Below are positions 25,312 to 35,141 of a stretch of 64,000 bases of DNA, in pieces (position 1 is the stretch's first letter; every line of letters begins with the position of its first letter). The stretch comes from Bacillota bacterium (GTDB lineage: Bacteria; Bacillota; Clostridia; Peptostreptococcales; Acidaminobacteraceae). Both the position numbers and the translations under genes were made by a program. The notes under the pieces are model-generated. The model saw only the letters and a list, made by a program, of their open reading frames with translations. It was not told the DNA's origin and made no database searches. Where the stretch lies: the NCBI GenBank assembly GCA_025210655.1, contig JAOARG010000035.1, positions 124,001 to 188,000 on the forward strand. Direction: 5' to 3'.

Positions 25312-25560
25312 ATGAAGAATGAAAAAATAATATTATTAGATGAGAATGGAAATGAGAATGAGTTTGAAATTGTAGTGACATTTAAAGTGGACGAACAAGA
25401 GTATGCAATACTTCAACCTTGTGACACAGGTAATGAAGAAGGAATAATTTTTAAAATTGTTGAAGAAGACGGAGAAGAGGTTCTTGAGTACCTTACAGAT
25501 GATGAGGAGTTCGAGAGAGTTGCTCAGGAATATGAAGCATTAATGTCTGAAGAAGAGTAA
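25312..25560 (+). CDS. DUF1292 family protein (YrzB-like)
   Basis: The 82-residue acidic protein has the family pattern: EKIILLDENGNENEFEIVVTF, EYAILQP, and a highly acidic C-terminus with YLTDDEEFE. Its function is unknown. It forms a fixed trio with ireB and ruvX in Firmicutes, suggesting a shared housekeeping role. AGGAGG is 6 nt before the start. Confidence 0.88.
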   Translation: MKNEKIILLDENGNENEFEIVVTFKVDEQEYAILQPCDTGNEEGIIFKIVEEDGEEVLEYLTDDEEFERVAQEYEALMSEEE

Positions 25561-25566
25561 AAAATG

Positions 25567-25624
25567 TTGTAAAATTTCGGTAGAGATGATATCATAATAG
25601 TAGTTAATAATCATTTACAAATGA
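25567..25624 (+). promoter_or_regulatory. fur promoter and adjacent inverted repeat
   Basis: TTGTAA (25567-25572), 17 nt, TATCAT (25590-25595). Downstream, TCATTT-AC-AAATGA (25611-25624) is a perfect dyad. It could be an autoregulatory Fur/PerR site, though it does not match the classical box closely. Confidence 0.45.
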
Positions 25625-25642
25625 GAATAGGGGTGTTGATAG

Positions 25643-26092
25643 ATGACTGATACTATTGAAATGTTAAAGGAAAGATTAAAGGATAAGGGCTACAAACTTA
25701 CTCCTCAAAGAAGGGCTGTACTTGATATTATTGTAAATAATCAAGGGGAACACCTTTCAACTGAGGAAATATACGATCAAGTAAGGGTAGGTTGTCCTGA
25801 AATAGGTCTTGCGACTGTCTATAGAACACTGCAACTATTGGATGAATTGTCAATACTATGTAAGCTTAATCTTGAAGATGGATGTGTAAGGTATGAGTTG
25901 AATACTCATGAAGATGATCACCAGCATCATCATTTAATCTGTAATAATTGTGGTAAGGTAATTGAGGTTGTCGGTGACTTACTGGAGCCACTAGAGAATG
26001 AAATAGAAAGCAATTACGGATTTAAGATTTTAGATCATAAAGTTAAATTTTTCGGACTATGTAATGAATGTAAAGACTCCTGTAATGATTAG
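25643..26092 (+). CDS. fur: Fur-family metal-responsive regulator
   Basis: The 149-residue protein has a winged helix (YKLTPQRRAVLDII; the recognition helix region PEIGLATVYRTLQLL) and a dimerisation domain with the HEDDHQHHHLIC metal site. Two CxxC pairs (CNNC near 102-105, CNEC near 142-145) form the structural zinc site. Fur and PerR are hard to separate by eye; the surplus histidines fit Fur. It is preceded by GGGGTG and its own promoter. Confidence 0.88.
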   Translation: MTDTIEMLKERLKDKGYKLTPQRRAVLDIIVNNQGEHLSTEEIYDQVRVGCPEIGLATVYRTLQLLDELSILCKLNLEDGCVRYELNTHEDDHQHHHLICNNCGKVIEVVGDLLEPLENEIESNYGFKILDHKVKFFGLCNECKDSCND

Positions 26093-26100
26093 TTACAGGA
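26078..26100 (+). terminator. Hairpin at the end of fur
   Basis: TCCTGTAA pairs with TTACAGGA over a 7-nt loop that includes the fur stop codon. ATTCTTCTT follows. It is probably a weak terminator. Confidence 0.55.
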
Positions 26101-26144
26101 ATTCTTCTTATAAATAAAAAGGGGAAACTAAAAGGAGAGATAAT

Positions 26145-27809
26145 ATGAAAAAGAAAGACGTATTAAAAATTATCCCCTTAGGCGGTTTAAATGAAATAGG
26201 TAAAAATATGATGGCCTATCAGTTTAATGACGAAATCATCGTTGTTGACTGTGGTTTGATTTTTCCTAGTGATGAACTTCTAGGGATAGATGTTGTTGTT
26301 CCTGATATAACATACTTAATAAAAAATCAGGAAAAAGTTAAGGCTGTGATAATAACTCATGGTCACGAAGACCATATTGGAGGACTTCCGTATTTTCTTC
26401 AAAAAATTAATGTTCCAATTTATGCTACCAACTTTACTATTGGACTTATAGAAAATAAGTTGAAGGAGCATAAATCTTTAGGTAAAGTACAGCTTAATAG
26501 AGTAAAGCCAAATGACTTTATAAAGATCGGAAGATTTGGAATTGACTTTATTAGAGTTAGTCATAGTATTCCAGATGCTGTGAGTATAGTTTTAAAAACT
26601 CCTCATGGTACAATTATTCATACAGGTGACTTTAAAGTAGATTTTACACCAATTGACAATCAGAGAATTGATTTAAATAAATTTGCTAAGTACGGAAATC
26701 AAGGTGTAATAGCATTAGTTGGAGAGAGTACTAATGCAGAGAGAAAAGGATACTCAATGAGTGAGTCAACTGTTGGAGCTACACTGGATAAACTTTTCGC
26801 AAATGTTGAATCAAGAATTTTTGTAGCTTCATTCGCTTCCAATGTTCATAGGGTTCAGCAAATTGTAAATGCTGCTGTAAATCATGGAAGGAAGGTAGCA
26901 TTATCTGGTAGATCAATGATAAATGTATCTAATGTTGCTTTAGAACTAGGATATTTAAATATTCCAGAAGGCATGCTTATAGAACTAGATGATATTTATA
27001 GATATCCAGACAATGAAGTTGTTGTAATTACTACAGGATCTCAAGGTGAGCCAATGTCAGGTCTGACTAGAATGGCAAGAAGTGATCATAGACAGGTTGA
27101 TATAAGAGAAGGTGACCTTGTAATTCTTTCTTCATCACCAATTCCAGGTAATGAGAAAAGTGTTAAGAAAGTAATTGATTTGCTTTATGAAAAAGGTGCA
27201 ACTGTTATATATGATGATCTTGAAGATGTTCATGTATCAGGACATGCGTGTCAAGAAGAACTTAAACTAATTCATTCTTTAGTTAAGCCAAGATATTTCA
27301 TACCTAATCATGGTGAGTACTCTCATTTGAGACAGCATGCTATACTTGCTGAAAACATGGGAATGAGTAAAAAGAATATATTTGTATTAGAAAATGGTAA
27401 AACATTAGAGATATACCCTAACTACGCTAAGGTAGGTAAGAATGTACCAAGTGGTAATATTCTTATAGATGGACTTGGTGTTGGTGATGTTGGAAATATC
27501 GTTCTTAGAGATAGAAAACATCTATCTGAAGATGGCCTTATGGTCGTTGTTGTATCACTTTCTAAAACTGAAAGTAAAATTGTTTCAGGGCCAGACATTA
27601 TATCAAGAGGATTTGTTTATGTAAGAGAATCGGAAGAGCTTATGAAGGGTGCTAAAGAAAAGGTACAAGAGGCGATTCAAAAAAATCTTGATAATAACGT
27701 TAGAGAATGGTCTGTAATCAAGAATAGTATAAGGGATTCTTTAAACTCTTATTTATATAGTCAGACAAAGAGAAACCCTATGATATTACCAATTATTATG
27801 GAGTCTTAG
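26145..27809 (+). CDS. rnj: Ribonuclease J
   Basis: The 554-residue beta-CASP metallo-beta-lactamase RNase has the zinc motif THGHEDHIGG near residue 76. It also has the later HTGDFKVDFTP, the beta-CASP region with SGRSMINVS, and the C-terminal RNase J domain with SRGFVYVRES. RNase J is a 5'-to-3' exonuclease and endonuclease central to mRNA decay and 16S maturation in Firmicutes. The next gene, ylbF, is also RNA-decay related. Paralogues J1 and J2 cannot be distinguished. AGGAGAG precedes ATG. Confidence 0.94.
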   Translation: MKKKDVLKIIPLGGLNEIGKNMMAYQFNDEIIVVDCGLIFPSDELLGIDVVVPDITYLIKNQEKVKAVIITHGHEDHIGGLPYFLQKINVPIYATNFTIGLIENKLKEHKSLGKVQLNRVKPNDFIKIGRFGIDFIRVSHSIPDAVSIVLKTPHGTIIHTGDFKVDFTPIDNQRIDLNKFAKYGNQGVIALVGESTNAERKGYSMSESTVGATLDKLFANVESRIFVASFASNVHRVQQIVNAAVNHGRKVALSGRSMINVSNVALELGYLNIPEGMLIELDDIYRYPDNEVVVITTGSQGEPMSGLTRMARSDHRQVDIREGDLVILSSSPIPGNEKSVKKVIDLLYEKGATVIYDDLEDVHVSGHACQEELKLIHSLVKPRYFIPNHGEYSHLRQHAILAENMGMSKKNIFVLENGKTLEIYPNYAKVGKNVPSGNILIDGLGVGDVGNIVLRDRKHLSEDGLMVVVVSLSKTESKIVSGPDIISRGFVYVRESEELMKGAKEKVQEAIQKNLDNNVREWSVIKNSIRDSLNSYLYSQTKRNPMILPIIMES

Positions 27810-27818
27810 GAGGTTATT

Positions 27819-28148
27819 ATGAAAATATACGACGAAGCACATAACTTAGCCAAAGCAATAAAGGATTCTGAAGAGTATCAGAATTATAAGAAACTTCATG
27901 ATGAGATTAATAATCAAGAGTCTGTGAAATCAGAACTTCAGTTATTTCAAGCTCAACAAATAGAACTGCAAAAGAGACAACTTTCTGGTGAAAAACTAAC
28001 AGAAGAAGATCTAGCTTCTGCACAAAGCATATATGATGAATTAATTAAAAATGAAATAGTAGCTCAGTTTTTTGATGCAGAAAGAAAGCTCAATCTTGTT
28101 ATGGCTGATGTATCGAAGATACTTGGAGAAGTTATGGATTTTAGATAG
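27819..28148 (+). CDS. ylbF: YlbF/YmcA family protein
   Basis: The 109-residue all-helical protein has the family pattern YDEAHNLAKAIKDSEEYQNY and repeated Gln/Glu-rich coiled segments. In Bacillus, YlbF, YmcA and YaaT form a complex that affects RNase Y-dependent mRNA processing, competence and biofilm. Its place 9 nt after an RNase J gene supports an RNA-decay role here too. A strong terminator follows. Confidence 0.82.
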   Translation: MKIYDEAHNLAKAIKDSEEYQNYKKLHDEINNQESVKSELQLFQAQQIELQKRQLSGEKLTEEDLASAQSIYDELIKNEIVAQFFDAERKLNLVMADVSKILGEVMDFR

Positions 28149-28154
28149 AACTTT

Positions 28155-28183
28155 GAACCTCCACTGAAAGGTGGAGGTTTCTT
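28155..28183 (+). terminator. rnj-ylbF terminator
   Basis: AACCTCCAC (28156-28164) pairs perfectly with GTGGAGGTT (28171-28179) and is followed by TCTTTCT. It is immediately followed by repeat copy C. Confidence 0.85.
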
Positions 28184-28186
28184 TCT

Positions 28187-28356
28187 GCCTAAGCTAGCCT
28201 AAAGCTACTTTGATCACGCCTAATTTTTGCTTTGCAATTTGCCTAAAGTTGATTATTGAAACCCATTTCATAAGAAATGCGAAGCCTTAAACAATCTTAG
28301 GCTAGATGCTAAGCGGTGATTAGGCATGAACAGAGTAATATTAGGCAATTTTAGGC
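28187..28356. repeat. GCCTAA/TTAGGC inverted array, degenerate copy C
   Basis: Exact GCCTAA units start at 28187, 28197, 28218 and 28241. Exact TTAGGC units start at 28297, 28320, 28341 and 28351. Gaps of 21-23 bp equal two helical turns and contain decayed units (for example CTAAGC at 28309). A small CATTTC/GAAATG hairpin sits in the centre. It looks like an older, longer member of the family of copies A and B. Confidence 0.82.
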
Positions 28357-28442
28357 ACATAATATAAGCTAATTACTTTTATAAGGGCATAAAATATAGT
28401 ATAATACAAAGTGGTATAAAATTCGCACAGTAGGAGAATAAT

Positions 28443-29456
28443 ATGAAGAAACTAATAATAGCAATAACGATGATATTGTCAATCCTATTAACGGGATGTG
28501 GAGAAATAGATTATACAGCTGTGGATTTAAGTGATAGTAATGTCCATATTGTTGAGGTTCCTAGGGGAGCTACAACTAAGAAAATAGCTGAACTACTTAA
28601 AACAGAAGGTTTAATTAAAAATTCCAATCACTTCAAGGCTGCTGTAAAAGAAAAAAGCTATGATGGAAAACTTCAAGCAGGAACATATTCCTTTACTAAA
28701 GCTATGGACTTGAATCAAATTATCGATAGTCTAAAAGCAGGTAAAATTTATGTTGAGACTGAAAAAGTTGTTATACCTGAAGGATATGAGTTATATAGAA
28801 TAAGAGAAGAATTATTAAGTCTATCTTGGGTTAATGAAAATAAGTTAGACAAGGCTTTATATGAAACGACATATGATTATAAGTTTCTTGGAGATGGTCC
28901 AAGTGAACAATATTTAGAAGGTTTTCTTTTCCCAGCAACTTATAATTTTAAAGTAGGTACTTCTGAAGAAAACATAGTAAAAATTATGTTAAATAAGTTT
29001 GACTCGGTTTTTAAAGATGAATACTACGATAGAATTGATAAGCTAGATATTGATATAAATCAATTGATGACTATGGCATCAATTGTTGAAAGAGAAATTA
29101 TGGTTGATGATGAAAGAAAGATTGCAGCTGGAGTATTTTACAATAGAATTGATGACAATATGAAACTTCAATCATGCGCAACAGTTCAGTATTTATTAAA
29201 GGAAAGAAAAGCAAATTTAAGTAATGCAGATTTAAAAATAGAGTCTAGGTATAATACTTACAAATACCTTGGATTACCTCCTGGACCAATAGCTTCACCA
29301 GGGGAAAAATCAATCCTTGCAGCTCTTTATCCGGAGGATTCCGATTATTTATTTTTCGTAAAATCAGATAAAAATGATGGTAGTCATGTATTTTCAAAGA
29401 CTCTTAAAGAGCATAATATAGCTAAACAAAAATGGAAAAAAAGTCTTAAGAACTAA
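28443..29456 (+). CDS. mltG: Endolytic murein transglycosylase MltG, predicted lipoprotein
   Basis: MltG cuts nascent glycan strands and limits their length. The 337-residue protein has a LysM-like N-terminal part and the YceG catalytic domain with Glu in ASIVEREIMVDDE (about residue 218), SCATVQYLL, and YNTYKYLGLPPGPIASPG. Unusually, the N-terminus is a short signal peptide ending in lipobox LTGC (C20), rather than the plain membrane anchor usual for MltG. It would thus be lipid-anchored outside. The neighbourhood mltG-trmR-trhP-udk matches Bacillus yrrL-yrrM-yrrNO-udk. Confidence 0.9.
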   Translation: MKKLIIAITMILSILLTGCGEIDYTAVDLSDSNVHIVEVPRGATTKKIAELLKTEGLIKNSNHFKAAVKEKSYDGKLQAGTYSFTKAMDLNQIIDSLKAGKIYVETEKVVIPEGYELYRIREELLSLSWVNENKLDKALYETTYDYKFLGDGPSEQYLEGFLFPATYNFKVGTSEENIVKIMLNKFDSVFKDEYYDRIDKLDIDINQLMTMASIVEREIMVDDERKIAAGVFYNRIDDNMKLQSCATVQYLLKERKANLSNADLKIESRYNTYKYLGLPPGPIASPGEKSILAALYPEDSDYLFFVKSDKNDGSHVFSKTLKEHNIAKQKWKKSLKN

Positions 29457-29470
29457 AGGTAGGTATTATA

Positions 29471-30109
29471 GTGAGCTTAATAGTAAATGATTTAATAGAA
29501 GATTACGTTAGGAAAAAATTAAATAACAAAGATTCATACTTTGATTATATGGAGGAATATGCCTACAAGCATAAAGTACCTATTGTACAGAAAGAAGTTG
29601 CTAAGTTTTTAGATATGATTACTAGGATTCAAAAACCAAGTAAGATTCTCGAAATAGGAACGGCAATAGGTTACTCTGGTTCAATTTTTGCCAAGGCAAA
29701 TCCAGAAACTATACTTCATACAATAGAAATTAAAGAAGATTCATTTAAAATCGCTGAAGAAAATTTTAAAAAACAGGGTATTGATAATGTAGTTCAATAT
29801 TTAGGTGATGCTAGTCAGGTATTAAATGAAATAAAGTGTAAGTTTGATTTGATATTTATAGATGCTTCTAAGGGACATTATCAGGATTTCTTTGAAAAGA
29901 GTCTTCTTTTACTTGAAGAAGGTGGTATTATCATTTCTGATAATATTTTATATAAGGGTATGATAGCATCGGATGAGTTTGTAGTTAGAAGAAAAATTAC
30001 AATAGTTAAAAGGATGCGTAGTTTTATAGATTATATTACAACAGACGATAGATTTGAAACTTCCATATTACCCTTTGGTGATGGTATGGCAATAACAAAG
30101 ATTAAGTAG
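29471..30109 (+). CDS. trmR: tRNA 5-hydroxyuridine methyltransferase TrmR (O-methyltransferase family)
   Basis: The 212-residue SAM-dependent methyltransferase has motif I (KILEIGTAIGYSG) near residue 56 and a metal-site LIFIDASKGHYQDFF. IISDNILYKG lies further on. In Bacillus, TrmR (YrrM) methylates ho5U34 of tRNA to mo5U. The gene next door encodes the U32-type hydroxylase TrhP that makes the ho5U substrate, supporting this assignment over a catechol-type methyltransferase. It uses a GTG start after AGGT. Confidence 0.88.
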   Translation: MSLIVNDLIEDYVRKKLNNKDSYFDYMEEYAYKHKVPIVQKEVAKFLDMITRIQKPSKILEIGTAIGYSGSIFAKANPETILHTIEIKEDSFKIAEENFKKQGIDNVVQYLGDASQVLNEIKCKFDLIFIDASKGHYQDFFEKSLLLLEEGGIIISDNILYKGMIASDEFVVRRKITIVKRMRSFIDYITTDDRFETSILPFGDGMAITKIK

Positions 30110-30119
30110 GAGGATTATA

Positions 30120-31352
30120 GTGAAAAAGATTGAATTATTAGCCCCAGCAGGGAGTTTAGAAAAGTTAAAATTTGCGATTCAGTATGGAGCTGATGCTGTA
30201 TATATCGGAGGAGAAATTTTTGGACTTAGAAAAAGTGCCAGAAATTTTACTTACGAACAAATGGTTGAGGGGATAGAGTTTGCCCATGAAAGAAGTAAAA
30301 AAGTATATCTTACTTTAAATATCATTCCCCATAATGAGGATTTAGAAGAATTAGAAGCATATTTAGAAACAGTAAAATCCTTAAATATTGATGCTGTAAT
30401 ACTTTCAGATCCTGGTACTTTCATGTATGTTAAAAAGAACTTGCCAGATATGGAGGTGCATTTAAGTACACAAGCAAACAATACTAACTATATGTCAGCT
30501 AATTTCTGGTATGAGCAAGGAATTAAAAGGGTAATCCTTGCAAGGGAATTATCATTTGAAGAGATTGACACTATTAAAAAGAATACACCAGAAGATCTAG
30601 AGTTAGAAGCATTTATTCATGGAGCTATGTGTATTTCTTATTCTGGAAGATGCCTACTTAGTAATTATATGAATGGAAGGGATTCTAACAGAGGTGCATG
30701 TGCTCATCCATGTAGATGGGAGTATTACCTAATGGAGAAAACTAGAGAAGGGGAATACTATAAAGTAGTTGAAGATGATAAGGGAACATTTATTTTCAAC
30801 TCTAAGGATCTATGTATGATTGAACATATTCCTGAGCTTATTAATTCTGGTTTAGATAGTCTTAAAATAGAAGGTAGAATGAAAAGTGCTTACTATGTAG
30901 CTAATATTGTTAGGGTATATCGTAAAGCAATTGATGATTATTATAATGATCCAGAAAACTATAAGTTTGATCCACAATTACTTGAGGAAATTAAGAAAGC
31001 TTCCCATAGAGAGTTTACTAAGGGATTTTATTATACTAAACCAAATGAGAATGATCAGTTGTACGGAAGTAGTTCATACACAAGGGAGTATGACTTTATA
31101 GGTCTTGTATTAGAGTATGATAAGGAAACTAAGCTTGCTAAAGTTGAGCAAAGAAATAAGTTTTCTATCGGGGATAATATTGAAGTAATGGGACCTGACT
31201 ATTACGGAGATGATTTAGCTGTTACAGAAATGTATGATAAAAACATGGAAGTGATAGAAAGTGCTCCCCATGCACAGCAGATCGTTTATGTTAAATTTGA
31301 AAAAGAAGTAAAACCATATTATATATTAAGAAAAAGAAAGGATGTTAAATAG
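30120..31352 (+). CDS. trhP: U32-family tRNA hydroxylation protein TrhP
   Basis: The 410-residue U32 protein has the N-terminal barrel motif [16 protein letters not shown] and the cluster-binding cysteines in [15 protein letters not shown] and [12 protein letters not shown]. The C-terminal beta-barrel lies beyond about residue 330. TrhP proteins use prephenate-dependent chemistry to hydroxylate U34 of tRNA. Bacillus has two adjacent copies (YrrN, YrrO); here there is one, closest to the longer form. GTG 30120 follows AGGAGG by 6 nt. Confidence 0.88.
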   Translation: MKKIELLAPAGSLEKLKFAIQYGADAVYIGGEIFGLRKSARNFTYEQMVEGIEFAHERSKKVYLTLNIIPHNEDLEELEAYLETVKSLNIDAVILSDPGTFMYVKKNLPDMEVHLSTQANNTNYMSANFWYEQGIKRVILARELSFEEIDTIKKNTPEDLELEAFIHGAMCISYSGRCLLSNYMNGRDSNRGACAHPCRWEYYLMEKTREGEYYKVVEDDKGTFIFNSKDLCMIEHIPELINSGLDSLKIEGRMKSAYYVANIVRVYRKAIDDYYNDPENYKFDPQLLEEIKKASHREFTKGFYYTKPNENDQLYGSSSYTREYDFIGLVLEYDKETKLAKVEQRNKFSIGDNIEVMGPDYYGDDLAVTEMYDKNMEVIESAPHAQQIVYVKFEKEVKPYYILRKRKDVK

Positions 31353-31353
31353 G

Positions 31354-31980
31354 ATGGATAAACCGATTATCATTGGTATAGCAGGAGGAACAGGGTCAGG
31401 AAAAAGTACGGTGGCGAAAGCAATTTATGAGTCACTTCCTACTAAAAACATAGGTATTCTTGAACAGGACATGTATTATAAGGATCAATCGGATCTTTCT
31501 TTTGAAGAAAGAATTAAGACAAACTATGATCATCCATTGGCATTTGATAATGAGCTTCTTGTGAAGCACATGCAAGCTTTATCAGAACTAAAGCCAATTG
31601 AAAAACCAATATATAATTTCGCAAAACACAATAGAGAAACAACAACAACAACTATAGAGCCAAAAGATATAATAATAATCGAAGGTATTCTAATATTAAA
31701 TGACCCTGAAGTAAGGGATTTAATGGATATAAAAATATTTGTAGATACAGATGCAGATGTAAGAATAATTAGAAGAATCACTAGGGATATAAATGAAAGA
31801 GGTAGAACCCTTGAATCAGTTATAAACCAGTATTTAAGCACAGTCAAACCTGCTCATGAACAGTTTATAGAACCTTCGAAAAAGTACGCTGACATCATTA
31901 TACCTGAAGGTGGTTATAATAAGGTTGCAATAGATATTATGGTGGCAAAAGTAAAGTCTATTATTTCTGAAAAGCAATAG
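31354..31980 (+). CDS. udk: Uridine kinase
   Basis: The 208-residue P-loop kinase phosphorylates uridine and cytidine. It has Walker [10 protein letters not shown] near residue 11, [15 protein letters not shown], and the lid [15 protein letters not shown] 31354 is preferred because AAAGGA lies 11 nt before it; an upstream in-frame TTG within trhP has no RBS. The trhP stop is 1 nt before the start, so the genes are coupled. Confidence 0.93.
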   Translation: MDKPIIIGIAGGTGSGKSTVAKAIYESLPTKNIGILEQDMYYKDQSDLSFEERIKTNYDHPLAFDNELLVKHMQALSELKPIEKPIYNFAKHNRETTTTTIEPKDIIIIEGILILNDPEVRDLMDIKIFVDTDADVRIIRRITRDINERGRTLESVINQYLSTVKPAHEQFIEPSKKYADIIIPEGGYNKVAIDIMVAKVKSIISEKQ

Positions 31981-31994
31981 AAGAAGGTGTTAAA

Positions 31995-33296
31995 GTGAAT
32001 TTTACTGAGCTTATTTCAATGTTGTCAGTAGTTTTTCTAGGTATAATTTTAGTCAGCTACTTTAACGAGAAAGTTGTTAAATTACCAAACGAAATCGGCT
32101 TTATGACTATCACACTTATTGCATCGATAGTTATGTTAGCTTTGGAAGCGCTAGGTGTTGCACCAATAATAAAGCTTGCAAATAGTATGACTCATATAGA
32201 CTTTCATGATGTTATTTTAGGCGGATATATTTGTTATTTATTATTTAGTGGATCAGTTAGTATTAAATTTAAGGATTTAACCCATGATAGGTTATTAATT
32301 GCTTCTTTGGCATTTATCTCTACACTAATCGCGGCACTTATTTATGCTACTTTAACAATGGTAATTATTAGGGTTGTAGGAATTGAAATGACATTTATAC
32401 AGGCTTGCATATTAGGTAGTATTATTGCTCCTACTGATCCTATTTCAGCAATGAGTATACTGAAAAAAGCAGGACTATCGGAGAGAATTTCACTAGTCAT
32501 AGAAGGGGAATCTCTATTTAATGATGGAATAGCGGTTGCATTGTTTGTTACTTTCAGTTCACTTAATAAAAGTAGTACTTCTGGTATCGCAACTGAATTC
32601 TTAGGAACGATAGTGTGGAATATATTCGGTGCATTGTTTGTAGGATTTGTGGTGTCTTATATATTATTCTTAATATTTAGAACAACCAATCAAAAATATA
32701 TTGAAATACTTGTCAGTTTGACAGCTGTTTCTATGGCATATTCAATTAGTGAGCATCTTGAAGTATCAGGTCCAACGGCGGCAGTAGTTGTAGGGATATT
32801 CTTTGCAACTTATATGAGTTCAATACATGACAACAATGAAGAATATTATGCTAACTTTTATACATTTTGGAAAGTTATAGATAAAATTCTAAATGGAGTT
32901 CTTTATATAATGATAGGAATAGCAGCACTTTTTCTCCATAATATTAATGGTTTTATAGTTATTGTCATAACGGCAATTATTATGAGTTTATTTGCAAGGT
33001 ATATTAGCATACTAGGTCCAATATGGTTATTTAGTAGAAATAGGAATATGATACCTCAGAAATATAGTAAAGATGTAAGAGTAAAAGACAAGAGGGCAAT
33101 GGCTAAACTACTTACCTGGGGCGGTTTAAAAGGTGGTATATGCATTGCACTGGCCTTGGGTACTAGAAATATATTTACGCCAGAGCAATATGATTTTGTA
33201 ATATTAAGCACATATTCTATAGTTGTTTTTACAACTCTTGTTCAAGGTTTATCTATTCAAAAATTATATAGTAGGATAAAAACAGATTTATGTTAA
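31995..33296 (+). CDS. CPA1-type Na+/H+ antiporter
   Basis: The 433-residue membrane protein has about 12 transmembrane helices. Characteristic CPA1 features are GSIIAPTDPISAMSILKKAGL with the ion-binding Asp region and EGESLFNDGIAVALF with the ND pair. It probably extrudes Na+ (or K+) in exchange for protons. GTG start with AGAAGGTG upstream; the gap from udk is 14 nt, so it may end the mltG-udk transcript. A strong terminator follows. Confidence 0.88.
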   Translation: MNFTELISMLSVVFLGIILVSYFNEKVVKLPNEIGFMTITLIASIVMLALEALGVAPIIKLANSMTHIDFHDVILGGYICYLLFSGSVSIKFKDLTHDRLLIASLAFISTLIAALIYATLTMVIIRVVGIEMTFIQACILGSIIAPTDPISAMSILKKAGLSERISLVIEGESLFNDGIAVALFVTFSSLNKSSTSGIATEFLGTIVWNIFGALFVGFVVSYILFLIFRTTNQKYIEILVSLTAVSMAYSISEHLEVSGPTAAVVVGIFFATYMSSIHDNNEEYYANFYTFWKVIDKILNGVLYIMIGIAALFLHNINGFIVIVITAIIMSLFARYISILGPIWLFSRNRNMIPQKYSKDVRVKDKRAMAKLLTWGGLKGGICIALALGTRNIFTPEQYDFVILSTYSIVVFTTLVQGLSIQKLYSRIKTDLC

Positions 33297-33301
33297 TCTA
33301 G

Positions 33302-33341
33302 TTAACTAAGTTGCTTCATTGGAATGGAGTAACTTAGTTAT
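33302..33341 (+). terminator. Terminator after the antiporter gene
   Basis: TAACTAAGTTGCTT pairs with a GAGTAACTTAGTTA arm over an 8-nt loop and is followed by TTTTATTT. Confidence 0.85.
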
Positions 33342-33436
33342 TTTATTTATAATTATTAAAATAAAATGTTTATACAGTAAAATTAATGGTATAAATACAA
33401 TGTTGTAATAATTATCATAATATATTAGGAGGCAAT

Positions 33437-35101
33437 ATGAAAAGTATCAAATCAAAACTATTACTTGTATTTTTATTAATTTTTATTCCATTTGTAGTTA
33501 CAGTTATTGCAGGTTTTTCTACTTTTAGCAGAATGGATGATGATGGTGTAGCCATTAATTTATCCGGTAGTCAAAGAATGAGGACAATGCTCATAAGTAA
33601 CTATAGTCAGCAAATATATATCAATGATTCTAACCTTAGTGATGTAGATGAGGCTAAGAAAGTTCTAGGTGAGGAAATAATAAAGTATAAGAAAATCACC
33701 CTAGCTCTTATTAATGGGGATGAATCCTTGAATATAGGCAAAAACAGTGATCCTGAAATCGTTGCTAAAATTAATGATCTTATTAAGGATACAGATCTTT
33801 ACGAAGAAAAAGCCAATCATGTCCTTTCTGGAGAGGGAAGTAGTGAGGATGTATTCTACATAACCAATCATGCTATGCAGCTTAAAAATGATTTTAATAG
33901 CATAGTTCAGATGTATCAAGAAAACTATAATAAAAAGATAACTATATTTAAGACTACAATTTCTGCTCTGTCAGTTTTTGGGCTTCTTATGTTAGTATTT
34001 GCTAGTTATTATGGTAGACAGATAATAGTAAAACCTATTCAGAAAATAAATAACAAGTTAGAGGAAATTGCATCAGGCGAAGGGGATTTAACCCAAGAAC
34101 TTGATGTATCTACTAAAGATGAAATTGGTCAGTTATCACTTAATTTTAATAAATTTGTAAGCACTATCAGGAATATGGTAGTTGAAATCTCAGCATCAAG
34201 CAGTAATTTGGAAACTGTTTGTGATTCTCTAGAGCTTATTACAGATGAAGTTTCTACTTCCTCTGAAAAACTTTCTTCTATTACCTCAGAGATAGCTGAA
34301 GGTGCAACAGACCAAGCAACAGATGTGATGAGTACGGCTGAAAATTTATCAGAACTTGGTGAAGAAATAAATGTAATTAGTTCTATTTCTGATGTTATGA
34401 GGGCTAGTTCGATTGAAATTAAAAAGATTAATGATGTGAGCCAAAAAAGTATGGATGAGCTTTACTCAATTAATCAAGATAACATTAAAGCATCAAATGA
34501 GATCAATGATGCTATAGGTAGATTATATGAGGATATTCTAAGGATTTCCCAGATTACAGATGTAATTACTGAGATTGCAAGCCAGACTAACCTACTAGCT
34601 CTTAATGCTTCTATCGAAGCTGCAAGGGCAGGGGAACATGGGAAGGGATTTGCTGTAGTAGCAAATGAGGTAAGTAAACTGGCGGATGAGTCCAATAAGT
34701 CAACTGTGGAGATTTCATCTATTGTTGCTGAAATACAAAGTCAAGTTGATTACACAAGAAATATCATGGTAAAAGTTCTTGAGAGTTCAAATACACAGTC
34801 AGAGTCGGTGAAAAAATCAAAAGATGATTTTGACAATGTTTCTGAATCAATAGATGGAGTACTTTTAGAAATTGAAAAAATAAGTAGTGAGATTAACCAA
34901 GTTAATGATAGGAAAGATAATGTTTTAATGGCAATACAAAATATTGCTAGTGTTTCCCAAGAGACAGCTGCCTCAACAGAAGAGGTTGCTGCATTTACAG
35001 ATGAGTTCCAAGCATCTGTAAATGATATTGCCCATAGTGCCAAATCCCTAAGGGAATCAAGTCATAGTCTTAAGGATATGGTTGATAAGTTTAAATATTA
35101 A
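33437..35101 (+). CDS. Methyl-accepting chemotaxis protein with PilJ-type sensor domain
   Basis: The 554-residue chemoreceptor has a first transmembrane helix at about 8-28 and an extracellular PilJ/NarX-like helical sensor beginning [15 protein letters not shown] second helix lies at about 172-192, followed by HAMP (about 193-245) and a signalling domain with the hairpin tip [27 protein letters not shown]. It would signal to CheA/CheW-like partners, none of which are in the window. The PilJ-type sensor and its place beside the type IV pilus operon suggest control of twitching motility. Confidence 0.9.
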   Translation: MKSIKSKLLLVFLLIFIPFVVTVIAGFSTFSRMDDDGVAINLSGSQRMRTMLISNYSQQIYINDSNLSDVDEAKKVLGEEIIKYKKITLALINGDESLNIGKNSDPEIVAKINDLIKDTDLYEEKANHVLSGEGSSEDVFYITNHAMQLKNDFNSIVQMYQENYNKKITIFKTTISALSVFGLLMLVFASYYGRQIIVKPIQKINNKLEEIASGEGDLTQELDVSTKDEIGQLSLNFNKFVSTIRNMVVEISASSSNLETVCDSLELITDEVSTSSEKLSSITSEIAEGATDQATDVMSTAENLSELGEEINVISSISDVMRASSIEIKKINDVSQKSMDELYSINQDNIKASNEINDAIGRLYEDILRISQITDVITEIASQTNLLALNASIEAARAGEHGKGFAVVANEVSKLADESNKSTVEISSIVAEIQSQVDYTRNIMVKVLESSNTQSESVKKSKDDFDNVSESIDGVLLEIEKISSEINQVNDRKDNVLMAIQNIASVSQETAASTEEVAAFTDEFQASVNDIAHSAKSLRESSHSLKDMVDKFKY

Positions 35102-35105
35102 AATG

Positions 35106-35141
35106 AAAATGGATGCCTCAATCATGAGTCATCCATTTTTT
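35106..35141. terminator. Bidirectional terminator between convergent genes
   Basis: AAAATGGATG (35106-35115) pairs with CATCCATTTT (35130-35139), with an inner CTCA/TGAG pairing and flanking A and T runs on either strand. Confidence 0.85.

Noticed and set aside
10206-28356. GCCTAA arrays as CRISPR or as telomere-like repeats
   Set aside because: Spacers of 4-5 bp and inverted arms exclude CRISPR. TTAGGC equals the nematode telomere unit, but the repeats here are short, internal and inverted, so the match is chance.
30907-31101. 64-residue frame within trhP
   Set aside because: A plus-strand out-of-frame shadow of a conserved gene, with no RBS or homologous pattern.
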